From contig CAYOVA010000031.1 of NCBI GenBank assembly GCA_964407325.1, forward strand, positions 1 through 15,151: DNA of 15,151 nucleotides, read 5' to 3'. The notes under the pieces are model-generated. The model worked only from the letters and a program-made list of their open reading frames with translations. It searched no databases and was not told the DNA's origin. Shown here piece by piece: positions 6,614-12,755 of this stretch. A program made the translations under genes and the position numbers. The stretch's first letter is position 1, and every line of letters begins with the position of its first letter. This stretch comes from JAOAFZ01 sp964407325. GTDB taxonomy: Bacteria; Patescibacteriota; Microgenomatia; UBA1406; GWC2-37-13.

Positions 6614-7486
6614 ATGACTATTCAGGAAAAACTTGATGCAATAATCCGGAAAACTAATTCACTTCTTTGTGTAGGTTTGGATACCGATGTCGAAAAATTA
6701 CCTGCGCACTTAAAAGGAACCAAGAACGCTATTTTTGAATTCAATAAAGCGATTATTGATGCCACACACGATCTAGTATGTGCATATAAACCGAACACCG
6801 CCTTTTATGAAGCCGAGGGTGCAGAAGGAATAGAACAGCTGAAAATGACTTTTGATTATCTAGCTAGCACCTATTCTGAGATTGTCACAATAGTTGATGC
6901 CAAGCGTGCTGATATTGGCAATACGAATAATGGCTATGTAACGTTTGCTTTTGACTACCTAAACGCAGATTCAATTACCCTTCACCCGTATTTAGGAAAG
7001 GAAGCATTACAGCCATTCCTGGACCGCAAAGATAAAGCGGCTATTATCCTCTGCAAAACATCCAATCCAGGATCAGGAGAGTTTCAGGACTTGAAATTTG
7101 ATACCGGAGACCATCATTATGACTTGCGGGAAGATGAAAATTCACCAGTATATTCCAATTCTCTTCATTTGGCTGTTGCAAAACATGTAGCAGAAAGCTG
7201 GAACAGTAACAATAACTGCATGTTAGTTGTGGGCGCAACTTACCCGGAAGAACTAAAAAAAGTTCGCATTGTGGTAGGAGATATGACACTGCTTGTTCCA
7301 GGTGTAGGTGCCCAAGGTGGGGATGTAGAAAAAACGGTACAAGCAGGGTTAAATTCACAAAAAACAGGGATTATCGTGAACTCTTCGCGAGGAATTATTT
7401 TTGCATCTTCCGGTAAGGACTTCGCTGAAAAAGCGAGAGAAGAAGCGATGAAGCTACGAGATGAGATAAATAAGTACAGAGGATGA
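6614..7486 (+). CDS. pyrF: Orotidine 5'-phosphate decarboxylase, long (type 2) form
   Basis: PyrF decarboxylates OMP to UMP. The 290-residue length and motif layout match the longer type 2 subfamily rather than the 230-residue E. coli-like form. LCVGLDTDVEKLP at residues 18-30 opens the TIM barrel, AYKPNTAFYEAEGAEG at 57-72 follows, and the catalytic segment VDAKRADIGNT occupies 94-104. Its Asp-Lys-Asp network (D95, K97, D100) is intact. HPYLGKEALQPF at 124-135 and CKTSNPGSGEFQDL at 147-160 are also typical. The phosphate-binding end is GVGAQGGDVEKTV, then IVNSSRGIIFAS. The gene begins 12 bases after pyrE with no SD, as expected for the second gene of an operon. No clear terminator follows. 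Confidence 0.96.
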   Translation: MTIQEKLDAIIRKTNSLLCVGLDTDVEKLPAHLKGTKNAIFEFNKAIIDATHDLVCAYKPNTAFYEAEGAEGIEQLKMTFDYLASTYSEIVTIVDAKRADIGNTNNGYVTFAFDYLNADSITLHPYLGKEALQPFLDRKDKAAIILCKTSNPGSGEFQDLKFDTGDHHYDLREDENSPVYSNSLHLAVAKHVAESWNSNNNCMLVVGATYPEELKKVRIVVGDMTLLVPGVGAQGGDVEKTVQAGLNSQKTGIIVNSSRGIIFASSGKDFAEKAREEAMKLRDEINKYRG

Positions 7487-7512
7487 TTGTCGTGTTTACT
7501 TAAAATGAGAGG

Positions 7513-7540
7513 TTGACTCGTGATATTTCACTTGTATCAT
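7513..7540 (+). promoter_or_regulatory. Strong sigma-70-type promoter for the small basic peptide gene
   Basis: TTGACT (5 of 6) at 7513-7518, a 16-base spacer and TATCAT (5 of 6) at 7535-7540 make the best two-box promoter in the window. Transcription from about 7547 would give a leader of about 97 bases before the ATG at 7644. A second, weaker candidate is TTTACA at 7578-7583 with TATTCT at 7602-7607 (18-base spacer). Confidence 0.55.
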
Positions 7541-7643
7541 CTTGATTGATACATCTCGGGCTTAATAAAAAAAGCAGTTTACACATAGTGTAGCAATTGT
7601 GTATTCTGTTTATATCTTTTACATTAAAGGAGGTGATACAATC

Positions 7644-7730
7644 ATGCCTGCCAAAAAAAAATCAGCAAGAAAACCAAAGGGAGTAGCAAAACGTAAAAGC
7701 ACAGGTCGTCTCGACGGCCGTGTGTCATAA
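7644..7730 (+). CDS. 28-residue Lys/Arg-rich small protein, function unknown
   Basis: This short ORF encodes 28 residues beginning MPAKKKSARKPKG and ending GRLDGRVS. Eleven of 28 residues are Lys or Arg and only one is acidic. The ATG is preceded by AAAGGAGGTGAT at 7626-7637, a perfect 12-base complement of the usual bacterial 16S 3' end. This is by far the strongest ribosome-binding site in the window. A good promoter lies upstream and a strong intrinsic terminator starts 12 bases after the stop, so the gene is a self-contained transcription unit. I do not recognise a family. Its composition resembles small ribosome- or nucleic-acid-binding peptides and histone H1-like tails, so binding to RNA or DNA is a reasonable inference, not a demonstrated one. 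It could alternatively be a translated leader, but the terminator leaves no downstream gene to regulate. Confidence 0.7.
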   Translation: MPAKKKSARKPKGVAKRKSTGRLDGRVS

Positions 7731-7742
7731 TATGCAATTTGG

Positions 7743-7784
7743 CTACAGATTCCCGGACTCTGTTTCGGGGACTGTAGTTTTTTT
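7743..7784 (+). terminator. Intrinsic terminator of the small basic peptide gene
   Basis: CTACAG at 7743-7748 pairs with CTGTAG at 7772-7777. After one bulged A, a second helix of about seven pairs (TTCCCGG with TTCGGGGA, two G-U pairs) closes an 8-base loop. A run of seven Ts at 7778-7784 follows directly. Confidence 0.88.
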
Positions 7785-7864
7785 GTGTCCCACTTGGAGA
7801 TATGTTCTTCCTAATCTACTTATTCCCAAAAAATATTGAGCGGTTCTGAGCTTGGCCTGTGATG

Positions 7865-7938
7865 TCGGGGTGGCGGGACTTGAACCCACGACCTTACGCT
7901 CCCAAAGCGTACGTTCTAGCCATCTGAACTACACCCCG
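7865..7938 (-). tRNA. tRNA-Pro, anticodon UGG
   Basis: A complete 74-base cloverleaf reads on the minus strand. The acceptor stem CGGGGTG/CACCCCG has the C1-G72 pair and A73 typical of bacterial tRNA-Pro. The D stem is GTTC/GAAC. The anticodon stem TACGC/GCGTA encloses TTTGGGA, with anticodon TGG at 7904-7902. The variable loop has five bases, and the T stem GTGGG/CCCGC (one G-U pair) carries TTCAAGT. The 3' CCA is not encoded. No intron is present. This tRNA reads proline CCA and, by wobble, other CCN codons. Confidence 0.97.
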
Positions 7939-7952
7939 TGTAGTGAATATGC

Positions 7953-7961
7953 ATTATACCA
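7953..7961 (-). promoter_or_regulatory. Extended -10 promoter of tRNA-Pro
   Basis: On the minus strand TGG-TATAAT ends 14 bases before the first tRNA base, leaving a 5' leader of about 8 bases for RNase P removal. The identical TGGTATAAT precedes radC, which supports this motif as a genuine promoter element in this organism. Confidence 0.65.
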
Positions 7962-8100
7962 GTTTCTTGCTAGTTTCGGGTGATTCAGCAAAAAAGCGCT
8001 CAAATTATTTTTCCATTTTTCTACTACGTTCAAAACCAAGCTCTTAAAGGATTATCCTTTCCTGACATGATGTTATGCATGCCTGCTTTGCTTCACTTCC

Positions 8101-8106
8101 TATAAT
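8101..8106 (+). promoter_or_regulatory. Possible promoter -10 for the 67-residue protein gene
   Basis: A perfect TATAAT lies about 105 bases before the ATG at 8211. No good -35 is placed 16-18 bases upstream. An alternative pair, TTGCAA (8132-8137) and TAATAT (8156-8161) with an 18-base spacer, would give a shorter leader of about 45 bases. Confidence 0.35.
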
Positions 8107-8210
8107 ACGCTCAATTCATGCTCATTTCGAGTTGCAATTCAGGTTAAAGCATGCGTAATATATTAGTTAATGGTTAACAGTTCGCTCAACTAAGGGGGTG
8201 ACGATCGAGA

Positions 8211-8414
8211 ATGCCAGTAGAATTTTATAACGTAAAAACCCGTCAGAAAGTCCAAATTGATGACAGTAAAATCAAAAAGACAAAGTATTCACGTACTGCA
8301 AAGGATGGTTCAATCCAGTACAGATATGCTTTCCGCGCTGAAGACAATGGTGTCAATCTTACCAAGTTTGTCAGCAAGGATGCCTGGGATGCCATGGAAG
8401 CACCAGAGGAATAA
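8211..8414 (+). CDS. Small conserved-looking hypothetical protein (67 residues)
   Basis: This is a 67-residue soluble protein without signal peptide or membrane helix. It opens MPVEFYNVKTRQKVQID, continues with a Lys/Tyr/Arg-rich middle (KIKKTKYSRTAKDGSIQYRYAFRAEDNG) and ends LTKFVSKDAWDAMEAPEE. The alternation suggests several short beta strands followed by one helix. I recall similar short proteins beginning MPVEFYNVKTR annotated as hypothetical in Patescibacteria genomes, but I cannot verify that here. The start is fixed by the SD AAGGGGGTGA at 8192-8201, spaced 9 bases from the ATG. This strong SD, shared only with the 28-residue gene among the genes here, suggests high translation. It converges on the yibE/F gene. 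Function unknown; a nucleic-acid or ribosome-associated role is speculation. Confidence 0.85.
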   Translation: MPVEFYNVKTRQKVQIDDSKIKKTKYSRTAKDGSIQYRYAFRAEDNGVNLTKFVSKDAWDAMEAPEE

Positions 8415-8459
8415 ACAAATAACACGAGGAGAAAAGGCCGGCCGGCTTACTCTAACCAA

Positions 8460-9554
8460 TTATTTCCGTTTCATTACTATACACGCCAGCAGTGTTGTTA
8501 TCGGTACTGCTGTTACGAGTCCTATACTTCCTGTTAATGTTCGTACTATCTCCGTCGCTACAATCTCGCTACTTACTGCATTAGAAAAAGGAAGTCCGCT
8601 GTTATAAAAAAGGAGAAAGAGAGGAAGCGATGCCCCCGCATAGACTAACACAAGTGTATTGACCAAAGAAGCAATATGATCTTTCCCCACGTCCATTGCA
8701 TGAAAAAAAACTTCTCTATTGTTTAACTTTTCACCTGTTTGTATCAGCTTTTCTACAATCGCAGCCTGGGATACTGTTATATCATCAAGAATTCCCAGAA
8801 GACCAATAATCATCCCTGCCAGAAGTAGATTTTTAAGATTGATATTCTGGTTTATCATGTTCTGCACAAATAAGGCTTCGTCCGAAGTAACACCAGTTAA
8901 TTGAGTGAGATTCACAAACAAGACAGAAAGAATCCCGGTAAATAGCAATGAAGCCACCGTGCCACCGACAGCCACTGACGTTTTCTTATTAAAGCCATGG
9001 GATAGATAAAAGGTAACGGGAGAAATTAATATACCGCCCAATAATGAAACAAAAACAGGATCGTTTCCTGACGCTATATTGGGAATTATAAACTGACCAA
9101 TTATAAGGAAAGAATAGACCATGCTCAGTATAGAGAGAATGCCATGCCACCGACCTATTACGATTACTACAATTGTAAAAAGGGCAAAAAGAAGTGTAAT
9201 TGCTCCAGTGCGTACAAAATCTACAATGTATATAAGCTCTGGTTGTCCAGGAGTGGTAGTACTTAGCAGAACCACCTTATCTCCTTCCTTAAATGACTGT
9301 GCCCGTGCTCGCTCACCGGTCATAAGAGGAACAATTACTTTATTATCTTTTTTAGGCCCGTTTTTTGCTTTTATGATAGCTTCTTTCCCATTTTTAGTCT
9401 TTTGCACCTTTACTATGTCACCTTCAAAATAATACTGTTTTTGGGTGCCAGTTGAAGTTGCAGACTGTGCATATATTACAATCTGTTTATGATAAAGAAG
9501 TACAAATAGGATCAAAAATCCTATTTTTAGCAGGGATACGAATGATATTCTCAT
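8460..9554 (-). CDS. YibE/F family polytopic membrane protein
   Basis: This 364-residue protein has the full YibE/F (PF07907-type) architecture. An N-terminal signal or anchor helix spans residues about 8-28. An extracytoplasmic beta-rich domain at about 38-112 contains GDIVKVQ, GDKVVLLS and YIVDFVR. At least six membrane helices follow, from about 117 to the end. The family signatures are MIIGLLGILDDITVSQAAIV (248-267) and AMDVGKDHIASLVNTLVLVY (286-305). YibE/F proteins are presumed transporters of unknown substrate. The start at 9554 is chosen because it begins the signal helix and sits 6 bases after an extended -10. The reading frame stays open a further 930 bases upstream, but that part is antisense to the secreted-protein gene. 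The gene is divergent from the secreted-protein gene, with 88 bases between them. Confidence 0.93.
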   Translation of the reverse strand: MRISFVSLLKIGFLILFVLLYHKQIVIYAQSATSTGTQKQYYFEGDIVKVQKTKNGKEAIIKAKNGPKKDNKVIVPLMTGERARAQSFKEGDKVVLLSTTTPGQPELIYIVDFVRTGAITLLFALFTIVVIVIGRWHGILSILSMVYSFLIIGQFIIPNIASGNDPVFVSLLGGILISPVTFYLSHGFNKKTSVAVGGTVASLLFTGILSVLFVNLTQLTGVTSDEALFVQNMINQNINLKNLLLAGMIIGLLGILDDITVSQAAIVEKLIQTGEKLNNREVFFHAMDVGKDHIASLVNTLVLVYAGASLPLFLLFYNSGLPFSNAVSSEIVATEIVRTLTGSIGLVTAVPITTLLACIVMKRK

Positions 9555-9560
9555 TGTCAC

Positions 9561-9569
9561 AGTATACCA
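9561..9569 (-). promoter_or_regulatory. Leaderless extended -10 promoter for the YibE/F gene
   Basis: On the minus strand TGG-TATACT is followed by GTGACA and then the ATG at 9554, a spacing of 6 bases. This is the same arrangement as at radC. No SD is present. Confidence 0.58.
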
Positions 9570-9620
9570 TCTTAAAAAGTGAGCTGGAACACACAAATTT
9601 ATTACACATTTCTTGTAAGT

Positions 9621-9626
9621 TATACT
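9621..9626 (+). promoter_or_regulatory. Candidate -10 for the secreted-protein gene
   Basis: TATACT (5 of 6) ends 16 bases before the ATG at 9643, which would give a leader of about 10 bases. TTTATT occupies the -35 position with a 17-base spacer. No SD is present. The site faces away from the yibE/F promoter within the 88-base divergent gap. Confidence 0.4.
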
Positions 9627-9642
9627 ATAGACTATTATCAAT

Positions 9643-11169
9643 ATGAAAAAATTACAGACGCTTGTAAATAACGCAGTACTCTTCATTGCACTGGCGGCAT
9701 TTACACTTAATCTAACCTTCGTCACAAATGTAAAAGCGCAAGCAACAGATAGTCCTCCTGATCCAAGCCAAACTCCACTCGTTACAGAAACAGAACAAAT
9801 ATCCCCAACTGATACTCCCACTGTAACAGTAGAACCTTCAGTAACAGACAGTGACGATAGAGACGAAGACAGTGATGATGACGAAAAGGATAAGGTAAAG
9901 AAGGAGAAGTCAAAATCCCCTAAACCTACTAAAACCCCCAAACCAACCAAAACTCCTAAGGAAGAGCATGAAAGACGGGGGAAAAAGCTTGCTATTGCTG
10001 ACGATGAGGTACCCACAGCAACTCCAACTACCTCACCAGTACCTGAGCCGGACTTTCCGGTTTGTACAACTGGATCGGAAGTTAAAAAATTTGGTAGATT
10101 CAATCTCGGATGGAACAGTTTCCTTCCTGATGAAGAAATCGTATCCATCACTCTTCCCGGAGACTTTGTAGCACGCTCTGGTAAAGTAATTGCCTTACAG
10201 GGCGAAGGCCATGCCTGGGACAAAGGATATGCAGAAGTAACCGGCCCAATAAGTAGCTTACCACCCGGTTTACCCTCAGATGCAAAACAATTCCAGACAG
10301 CAGAAACATTGTCTTTCCATTTTGGAGTTGACATGGGTGCACTTACAACAATTGGTATGTTTGTAGACCACAGTCCAGGTGGCGGATCTCTTGCTACTGA
10401 TAAGGATAATGTGACAACAGAGTATACCTTTCCTATTGCCATGCTTGAACCGGGAGAAAATTTCCTGGTCATAAGGAAAATCAATCCTGAAGATGGTCAG
10501 ATCAATTCGATATTTACAAAAGGTGTAGTTTGCGCGGATGCAATAACCACACCTTCACCATCTCCAACACCAACCGAGACCCCAACACCGACTCAAACAC
10601 CAACTCCCACTGATACCCCAACACCAACGGTAACGCTTTCTCCAACCAATACGCTTACTCCATCACCCACGCCGGTCTTGTGTAAGGAAGAAGCTGTCTG
10701 GGGTAATGAGGTTACTTACGCAGCACAAGGACTTCAAAAGAACGGTCTCAGTATCCCGGTTACTCGTGGAATTCCATCCAGTGTCCTCGGGGCAACCAAC
10801 GGAACATACTTTAGCCTCGGTGTGAATGGTCAGATTGTGATTAAGTTCGAGCGTAAGATAGAATCAATCTCCGGCGCAGATTTCACACTCTATGAATCAA
10901 CTATCGGAAGATTTGGATACCCAGAGGAACGGGCTCAAGTTGAAGTAAGTGAAAATGGTTCGATCTGGTATATGTTACCGGGATTTGCTTCAAGCAGATT
11001 AAATGCACTCGGTACAACTAGTTTTGATTTTGCGACTGCACCTCTCACCCGTATCCAGTACGTGAGAATTTCAGACGCTACCAATTACGCACTTAACACC
11101 GTCGATCCCAACGCTGACGGATATGACGTAGAATCGATTCAAGGATTGAGACAATCATGCGAAGATTAA
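9643..11169 (+). CDS. Secreted modular surface protein with Thr/Pro linkers and two disulfide-bracketed domains
   Basis: This is a 508-residue exported protein. Residues 1-34 form a signal peptide ending NVKAQA. A low-complexity stretch follows: Thr/Pro-rich to about 68, an Asp/Glu block at 68-82, and a Lys/Pro/Thr block at 83-115. Domain A (about 139-299) is not recognised. A Thr/Pro/Ser linker spans about 302-345. Domain B (about 347-506) looks like a jelly-roll or discoidin-like module; its markers are NGQIVIKFERKI, YPEERAQVEVSENGSIWYML and NADGYDVESIQGL. Such modules often bind glycans or other surfaces. The protein has exactly four cysteines: C141 and C297 bracket domain A, and C347 and C506 bracket domain B, suggesting one disulfide closing each. 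There is no C-terminal anchor or sorting motif, so it is probably released or loosely surface-attached. A strong terminator follows the stop. Confidence 0.88.
   Translation: MKKLQTLVNNAVLFIALAAFTLNLTFVTNVKAQATDSPPDPSQTPLVTETEQISPTDTPTVTVEPSVTDSDDRDEDSDDDEKDKVKKEKSKSPKPTKTPKPTKTPKEEHERRGKKLAIADDEVPTATPTTSPVPEPDFPVCTTGSEVKKFGRFNLGWNSFLPDEEIVSITLPGDFVARSGKVIALQGEGHAWDKGYAEVTGPISSLPPGLPSDAKQFQTAETLSFHFGVDMGALTTIGMFVDHSPGGGSLATDKDNVTTEYTFPIAMLEPGENFLVIRKINPEDGQINSIFTKGVVCADAITTPSPSPTPTETPTPTQTPTPTDTPTPTVTLSPTNTLTPSPTPVLCKEEAVWGNEVTYAAQGLQKNGLSIPVTRGIPSSVLGATNGTYFSLGVNGQIVIKFERKIESISGADFTLYESTIGRFGYPEERAQVEVSENGSIWYMLPGFASSRLNALGTTSFDFATAPLTRIQYVRISDATNYALNTVDPNADGYDVESIQGLRQSCED
10548..10677 (+). 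repeat. Degenerate Thr-Pro codon repeat encoding a protein linker
   Basis: Imperfect repeats of a CCAACACCG/CCAACTCCC-like unit encode alternating Pro and Thr or Ser (residues about 303-344 of the secreted protein). Codons vary between copies, so selection acts on the peptide linker rather than on the DNA. A shorter Lys-Pro-Thr-Lys-Thr-Pro doublet occurs near residues 93-105. Confidence 0.75.
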
Positions 11170-11189
11170 TATAATCTCTCTTTAAAAAA

Positions 11190-11221
11190 CAGTCCCGAAG
11201 ACCATCGGGACTGTTTTTTTT
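11190..11221 (+). terminator. Strong intrinsic terminator after the secreted-protein gene
   Basis: A perfect 9-bp stem, CAGTCCCGA at 11190-11198 and TCGGGACTG at 11205-11213, closes a 6-base loop and is followed by eight Ts. An A-run lies on the other side, so it could also stop transcription arriving on the minus strand. It insulates the carotenoid operon from the upstream gene. Confidence 0.95.
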
Positions 11222-11227
11222 GCCAAC

Positions 11228-11236
11228 TGCTATACT
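11228..11236 (+). promoter_or_regulatory. Extended -10 promoter of the carotenoid operon
   Basis: TGC-TATACT ends 7 bases before the ATG at 11244, directly after the terminator T-run. The TGn extension is present, the -35 region (which overlaps the terminator stem) has no good match, and no SD is visible. The operon message would therefore be nearly or fully leaderless. Confidence 0.58.
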
Positions 11237-11243
11237 TGCTCAT

Positions 11244-12755
11244 ATGAAGAAAAAGGTGGTAATAATGGGAAGCGGAATAGGAGGACTCTCTGCGGCGGGA
11301 CAACTTGCTTATAAAGGATTTGATGTGACTGTTATTGAAAAAAACAATCAGCCAGGCGGAAAGATTATACGCTTCAAAAAAAATGGTTTTACTTTTGATG
11401 GAGGGCCAAGCTTTATTACCATTATTGACATTTACAAAAATTGGTTTGCAAAACAAGGAGCGCAACTTCATGATTACATTACCTTGCACAGGATGGATAA
11501 AACGACTACATTCTTTTTTCAAAACGGAAAGAAATTTTCGCTCTACTCTAATAAAGAAAAAGTCAGAAAAGAAATAGCTACAACTTTCCCTGGGGAGGAA
11601 CAAGGATTTGATGAGTTTATGAGGATTAGCGGGGATATATTTAATCTTCTCTATGACGGGCCAAACTTTGCCCGAAGAAATTACCATAAAATGTATGGCT
11701 TTGACTATATCTTTACCCCTTCCATTTTTAACTACCTTTCCAAACTCCATATCCACGAATCGTGGAAGCAGATTGTAGACAGGTTATTCAAAAGTGAGGA
11801 GTTACGGGCTATTTTTTCCTACCAGGCAACGTTTCTGGGTATGATTCCCGGTGAGGCTCTTGGTACCTACTCTTTTTTCCCATACGCAGAAATTGTTGAC
11901 GGTATGTACTCCGTTGAAGGTGGTATTTACGGAATTGTTACAGGATTTATGAAACGGTTACAGGAACTGAATGTCCAATGTGTTTATGATACGGAGGTAA
12001 AAAAACTAAATTACAAGCACAATGTTCTAGAATCGGTTTCTACAACAAATGGAACTTATCAAGCTGATGTATTTGTCAGCAATATTGACGGTGCTTGGTT
12101 TTATACTCACCTTATGCCCCCCGAAAAAAATAAAACATTTACAGAAATAAAACTTCGTAAGATGAAACATACCAATTCCTACTTTACCATTAATCTCGGT
12201 TTAAAAAAACCGGTACCTGGCTTGGACCATCATACTTTTTTTGTTGGTAGCAAATGGGAAGAATTTGCACAGAATATTCTTAAGCCAAATGCCGTGAAAG
12301 ACTTTAGTAGGGATAACACCAGCTACTATTTTCTGCAACCTTCATTATTGCAACCACAACAAGCTCCCAAAGGGAAAGCTACTGCTTTTATCCTTATTCC
12401 CGTATGCGGATACGATCCTGATTTTAACTGGAATTCATATGAAACAATATTCAAAAACAGTATCTACGATGTAATGGAACAACGGGACTCCATCCCCATC
12501 CGAAGTTTAATCGAAGAAGAAGTTATATATAGCCCAGCCCGTTGGGGTAAGGAAATGAATTTATGGGAAAACATCATTCTCAGTTTTTCACTTAATTTTT
12601 TCCAGGCCAATGGCTTTAGGATGCCGAACAAAAGCCGTGAATTCAGGAATTTGTACTTTTGCGGAAGTTCGACGATCCCTGGTCCGGGGATCCCGCCTTG
12701 CATTACCAGTGGAGAACTTGTTACCGAACGAATTTTAGAAGACTGTCAGATATGA
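11244..12755 (+). CDS. crtI: Carotenoid desaturase, CrtI family (first copy)
   Basis: This 503-residue FAD-dependent enzyme belongs to the CrtI phytoene desaturase/isomerase superfamily. The dinucleotide-binding fold is VVIMGSGIGGLSAAGQLAYK at residues 5-24, with E32 ending the second strand, then PGGK (37-40) and FDGGPSFI (51-58). VEGGIYGIV at 224-232 is the mid-protein family motif. The C-terminal FAD-contact motif NLYFCGSSTIPGPGIPPC at 469-486 closes the protein. CrtI enzymes insert conjugated double bases into phytoene or related polyenes at the membrane; number of steps and exact substrate cannot be read from sequence. The ATG at 11244 is preferred over an upstream TTG because it begins the nucleotide-binding strand and follows a -10 box. 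The stop overlaps the next start by four bases. It could instead be a 4,4'-diapophytoene desaturase, or a CrtD- or CrtO-type paralogue. Confidence 0.9.
   Translation: MKKKVVIMGSGIGGLSAAGQLAYKGFDVTVIEKNNQPGGKIIRFKKNGFTFDGGPSFITIIDIYKNWFAKQGAQLHDYITLHRMDKTTTFFFQNGKKFSLYSNKEKVRKEIATTFPGEEQGFDEFMRISGDIFNLLYDGPNFARRNYHKMYGFDYIFTPSIFNYLSKLHIHESWKQIVDRLFKSEELRAIFSYQATFLGMIPGEALGTYSFFPYAEIVDGMYSVEGGIYGIVTGFMKRLQELNVQCVYDTEVKKLNYKHNVLESVSTTNGTYQADVFVSNIDGAWFYTHLMPPEKNKTFTEIKLRKMKHTNSYFTINLGLKKPVPGLDHHTFFVGSKWEEFAQNILKPNAVKDFSRDNTSYYFLQPSLLQPQQAPKGKATAFILIPVCGYDPDFNWNSYETIFKNSIYDVMEQRDSIPIRSLIEEEVIYSPARWGKEMNLWENIILSFSLNFFQANGFRMPNKSREFRNLYFCGSSTIPGPGIPPCITSGELVTERILEDCQI

Larger units (their letters stand above)
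7939..8210. other. 272-base intergenic region between tRNA-Pro and the 67-residue gene
   Basis: No ORF with coding character is visible here. The region holds the tRNA-Pro promoter at its left end. In its middle is a short perfect hairpin, AAAGGA-TTA-TCCTTT, around 8046-8060. On the right is a probable promoter (TATAAT at 8101-8106) with a leader of about 100 bases for the following gene. A stem TTAGTT (8163-8168)/AACTAA (8188-8193) could form just upstream of the SD. A small regulatory RNA cannot be excluded, but nothing proves one. Confidence 0.5.

Noticed and set aside
7533..7553. Perfect hairpin TGTATCA-N7-TGATACA considered as the pyrF terminator.
   Set aside because: No T-run follows on the plus strand or precedes suitably on the minus strand, and it overlaps the -10 of the small-peptide promoter. 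It might be an operator, but there is no second copy to support that.
7626..7643. Match to the reverse complement of the 16S rRNA 3' end, considered as an rRNA fragment.
   Set aside because: The match ends after 12 bases and lies at SD distance from an ATG, so it is a ribosome-binding site.
8434..8449. GC-rich palindrome GGCCGGCCGGC between the convergent 67-residue and YibE/F genes, considered as a bidirectional terminator.
   Set aside because: Only a 5-pair stem with a bulge can form around a 4-base loop, and no proper T-run follows on either strand.
9555..10484. Upstream extension of the YibE/F reading frame to a 674-residue protein.
   Set aside because: The extension is antisense to the secreted-protein gene, is low-complexity Ser/Val-rich as expected from reading its Thr/Pro/Asp codons backwards, and the true start at 9554 has a signal helix and promoter.
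10548..10677. Repetitive DNA considered as a CRISPR-like or regulatory tandem array.
   Set aside because: Units are short, degenerate at the codon level, in frame, and encode a Thr/Pro linker; there are no spacers.
11220..11243. TTG start eight codons upstream of crtI.
   Set aside because: It begins inside the terminator T-run and puts residues before the nucleotide-binding strand; the ATG at 11244 is the natural start.
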